Source of the DNA: Aliishimia sp039978895
Lineage (GTDB): Bacteria > Pseudomonadota > Alphaproteobacteria > Rhodobacterales > Rhodobacteraceae
Reading direction: 5' to 3'
Length of the DNA stretch: 64,000 nt
Assembly: GCA_039978895.1 (NCBI GenBank)
Contig: JBDWAL010000029.1
Location: 186,001 to 250,000 of the forward strand
Shown here: positions 61,752 through 64,000 of the stretch, piece by piece
How positions within the stretch are numbered: the stretch's first letter is position 1
Layout: every line of letters starts with the position of its first letter
The notes under the pieces: generated by a model
Databases searched by the model: none
Told to the model about the DNA's origin: nothing
What the model saw: only the letters and a program-made list of their open reading frames with translations
Made by a program: the position numbers and the translations under genes

Positions 61752-62998
61752 GTCGATTGATGAAATTTATCTATTTAGCTTTCATGCTGGCCCTCTTTGG
61801 GGGGCCGGCAGTTTCTGATGAGTTGCTGACCAAGGGAACAACCACATACAAACAGCTTTGTTCCCGGTGTCATGGGTTTGACATGGTCAACCCGGGGACA
61901 GGTTCCTATGACCTGCGAAAATTTCCACGTGATGACAAACCACGGTTTGTTGAAAGTGTTTCAAACGGGAAAGATGGAATGCCCGCTATGGGTGATCTGT
62001 TGATCGGGGACGAGCTGGACGCTTTGTGGAGGTATGTTTCCACACGCGGAGGGAAAGAGCCTGCCGTCGAAGAAAGCAGCTTACAGGGTGAACAACATCA
62101 AACAGCGGGTCCGAAAGGGTCCGCTGAACTCAATTTAATGACCCCTGACACGCTGACGGCTTGTTTGCCGATAAATGGTGGTGTCATGTCTGGACGTCGC
62201 GCGTCTGGCGGAGCAGGACTGGACTATGATATCGCGCAAGAGATCGCCAAGACGCTTGAACTAGACCTGAAGGTCATTTGGTACGAGGGCGACATTGATG
62301 AAGACACCAATCCAATCAGAGCCACCTATGCCATGTTGTCCCGACCCCTTTGTGACGTTGTTCCCGGGTACGCACTTTATGCGCCCACTTTGGGAAAACC
62401 CAAGGGCGATAGAGCGGCGGTGCCGCGTTGGAAAAAACCACGGTTTCGCGACAAGTTTGAAGAACCCGAATTCGTCGATTTAAGGCCAATCACAACCACA
62501 ATTCCATATGTCCGCATGGAGATGGGCGTTGTTTTGCGCGCACCTCGAGACGTACTGGGATTTGCGGATCTGGAAGGTCTGACGTTAGGGATTCAAGAAG
62601 GCACGTTGGCTGGGGCGATTTCGGTGGGGCGCATGCCAAGCTCACTGCGTGCAAATGCGGTGTCGCGCAATCCCGGCCCGGCTTTTTTGTGGGACATGGA
62701 AAAGGGCGACTTTGATGCCGCGCTTGTTGCTGTAGCTGAGTATGATTTTCACAAGCGCCAAAACAAAATCACAAAGCTGATCTTGTCTGATTACCGCCAT
62801 CCTCTTGGGTTCAATATTGGATTTGCGATGCTTGAAGACAACAAACCGCTTTGGGATCATTTGAACGGTGCCGTCGAGGACCTGCTTTCAAACGGCCGCG
62901 TTGACGCTATTGCCCTGCAAAATAAAGTGCATATTGCAGTTCCACGCCGCCCATTTGTTCAACCTGAACTGCGCACTACAGATTTTTTGTCGCGATGA
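61748..62998 (+). CDS. c-type cytochrome fused to MoxJ/XoxJ-like periplasmic binding domain
   Basis: 416 residues. Signal peptide (to ~AVSDE), then a monohaem cytochrome c domain (~25-105) with CSRCH (Cys38, Cys41, His42) and Met78 or Met81 as likely sixth ligand. Residues ~125-400 form a family-3 type solute-binding domain like MoxJ/XoxJ, the partner of PQQ dehydrogenases (LTACLPINGG, DYDIAQEIAKTLEL, LPYVRM-like TTIPYVRMEMG). Methylotroph operons usually encode XoxG and XoxJ separately; here both are one protein. Likely electron acceptor plus maturation/activation partner of the dehydrogenase. ATGA overlap upstream. Confidence 0.85.
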   Translation: MSRLMKFIYLAFMLALFGGPAVSDELLTKGTTTYKQLCSRCHGFDMVNPGTGSYDLRKFPRDDKPRFVESVSNGKDGMPAMGDLLIGDELDALWRYVSTRGGKEPAVEESSLQGEQHQTAGPKGSAELNLMTPDTLTACLPINGGVMSGRRASGGAGLDYDIAQEIAKTLELDLKVIWYEGDIDEDTNPIRATYAMLSRPLCDVVPGYALYAPTLGKPKGDRAAVPRWKKPRFRDKFEEPEFVDLRPITTTIPYVRMEMGVVLRAPRDVLGFADLEGLTLGIQEGTLAGAISVGRMPSSLRANAVSRNPGPAFLWDMEKGDFDAALVAVAEYDFHKRQNKITKLILSDYRHPLGFNIGFAMLEDNKPLWDHLNGAVEDLLSNGRVDAIALQNKVHIAVPRRPFVQPELRTTDFLSR

Positions 62999-63068
62999 CC
63001 GCAAGCTAAGGACGAATTTGGACAGATAACCCGTTCCATGCTAGATTTACGTCGGAGGAGATTTTTCA

Positions 63069-63932
63069 ATGAAGCATTTTCGTAACGCAATGGCCGCCAT
63101 GCTTGGCGCATGTGTTTTTGCATCCAGTATGGCGCTGGCGGGTGGGTTAAGCACATTCCAATTGCCCCCACACGCTGGTGTGCAAAATCCAATTGTTGAA
63201 GGCGAAATGTGGGAAATTTTGCGGGGTGACGTTGTTGATGATCACGTGGTTCTGCAAGACGGTGAAAATCTGCTATCGTTGGATGCCCCGATCTCGGCTT
63301 TTGACTCTGCGACTGTTCCTTTCAGCATAAGTCAGCGTCCGGGAACGGATCGGATCACAAAAATGACTGTTGTTGTCGACGAAAACCCAATGCCGGTTGT
63401 TGGTGTCTTTACGTTTGGACCCCTAATGGGGGAACTCAATCTAGAAAGCCGTGTTCGCTTCGACGTCTATTCTAATCTCCGGGTTATTGCCGAAACAGAA
63501 ACCGGCGAGAGCTTTATGGCTGGCCGTTTTGTGCAGGCGGCCGGTGGATGTTCCGCGGCGGTTACGCGTGACATCGATGTGGCCTTGTCGACGATGGGCA
63601 AAATGAAATTGCGCCATCTGAACATCAATGAATCGCCGCAACAAAGCACAAAAGTTGAGCAGGTTCAGCTAATGATCCGGCATCCAATGTTCACGGGAAT
63701 GCAAGTTCACAAAGGCACATTTGATCACATCGATCCACGGTTTGTTGAGGACCTAAAAGTCTGGCTGGGCGAAGATATGCTGTTCCACATGGAGGGTGGT
63801 TTTTCGATTTCAGAAGACCCGTCCTTCAGGTTTTCTTACATTAACAACGGTGCCCAAGTGATGCGCGTGCGCGCTGTGGATACTGATGGCGCAGTGTTTG
63901 AACATTCCTTTCCAATTAACCAAGGTTCCTGA
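63069..63932 (+). CDS. Quinoprotein-associated SoxYZ-like carrier
   Basis: 287 residues with a signal peptide (to ALAGG). N-terminal SoxY-like domain with the swinging-arm-type GGC near Cys161 (QAAGGCSAA), then a SoxZ-like Ig domain (LMIRHPMFTGMQV, FHMEGGFSISEDPSFRF). Fused SoxYZ relatives occur beside PQQ dehydrogenases, where they are suspected of carrying a redox or thiol intermediate. GTCGGAGGAGA precedes the ATG. Exact role is unknown. Confidence 0.82.
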   Translation: MKHFRNAMAAMLGACVFASSMALAGGLSTFQLPPHAGVQNPIVEGEMWEILRGDVVDDHVVLQDGENLLSLDAPISAFDSATVPFSISQRPGTDRITKMTVVVDENPMPVVGVFTFGPLMGELNLESRVRFDVYSNLRVIAETETGESFMAGRFVQAAGGCSAAVTRDIDVALSTMGKMKLRHLNINESPQQSTKVEQVQLMIRHPMFTGMQVHKGTFDHIDPRFVEDLKVWLGEDMLFHMEGGFSISEDPSFRFSYINNGAQVMRVRAVDTDGAVFEHSFPINQGS

Positions 63933-63940
63933 GCGTACTC

Positions 63941-64000
63941 GTGTTTCGCATTATAATTGTATTGGCCGCGCTACTTGCGCAGACCAGCCTACTTTTGGCT
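63941..64000 (+). CDS. Start of an exported protein, probably a quinoprotein relay metallohydrolase
   Basis: Begins at GTG 63941, nine bases after the carrier stop, and runs off the window. The visible 20 residues are a signal peptide (FRIIIVLAALLAQTSLLLA). In related clusters the next gene is a SoxH-like zinc metallohydrolase; that is inference from gene order only. No ribosome-binding site of note. Confidence 0.4.
   Translation, partial: MFRIIIVLAALLAQTSLLLA

Noticed and set aside
1..64000. CRISPR arrays, insertion sequences, prophage or integrative elements
   Set aside because: No regularly spaced repeats, transposase, integrase or phage structural genes were seen; the only tandem repeat is the 15-base duplication.

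Overview
This window looks like core chromosome of a marine Roseobacter-group alphaproteobacterium (Rhodobacterales). Support is gene content and order: rimP-nusA-ylxR-infB, dnaK-dnaJ, lptC-lptA-lptB-hpf-ptsN with no rpoN between, a VPLPA-CTERM sorting tail, small two-hydrophobic-segment peptides beside hemH, and a paa operon. Base composition is moderate (roughly half GC by eye). I saw no rRNA, tRNA, CRISPR array, prophage or insertion sequence. Genus is not assigned.

Layout. 1-6.4 kb: end of a Nudix CoA pyrophosphatase, CCA-adding enzyme, two ABC exporter half-transporters and a TrmA/RlmD-type RNA methyltransferase. 6.4-11.3 kb: a bacterial voltage-gated Na+ channel and an envelope set (two YkuD L,D-transpeptidases, a secreted AGE-fold protein with a VPLPA-CTERM tail, a CAP lipoprotein), then two nearly identical tandem 59-residue exported peptides. 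11.3-18.3 kb: hemH, methyltransferase, comF, grxC, nitrilase, marR, ubiG, prolyl aminopeptidase and a short solute-binding protein. 18.4-23.9 kb: transcription/translation operon behind a terminator-like leader, then an unlisted 44-residue protein. 24.1-33.6 kb: mutT-argJ-PPIase facing secA, a secA-linked hypothetical, a binding-protein/OmpA fusion, radC and a decayed GNAT gene. 33.6-37.7 kb: dnaJ-dnaK and alkB.

37.6-47 kb is a cell-surface glycan region: an ABC-2 permease, cysQ (PAP phosphatase), kdsB, galU, two paralogous glycosyltransferases, a Core-2/I-branching-type glycosyltransferase and a protein with two sulfotransferase halves. CysQ removes PAP, the by-product of PAPS-dependent sulfotransferases, so a sulfated surface glycan is a reasonable prediction. 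47-51.7 kb (minus strand) carries rnd-kdsD-lptC-lptA-lptB, hpf and ptsN.

51.7-59.3 kb is a phenylacetate operon in transcription order 3-oxoadipyl-CoA thiolase-paaA-B-C-D-E-Z-X. After a 740-base region with no confident gene, 60.1-64 kb carries a periplasmic PQQ alcohol dehydrogenase with all the expected lanthanide ligands, a c-type cytochrome fused to a MoxJ-like binding domain, a SoxYZ-like carrier and the start of another exported protein. Placed back to back with paa, this resembles lanthanide-dependent oxidation of an aromatic alcohol such as 2-phenylethanol feeding phenylacetate breakdown. That link is the most interesting hypothesis here.
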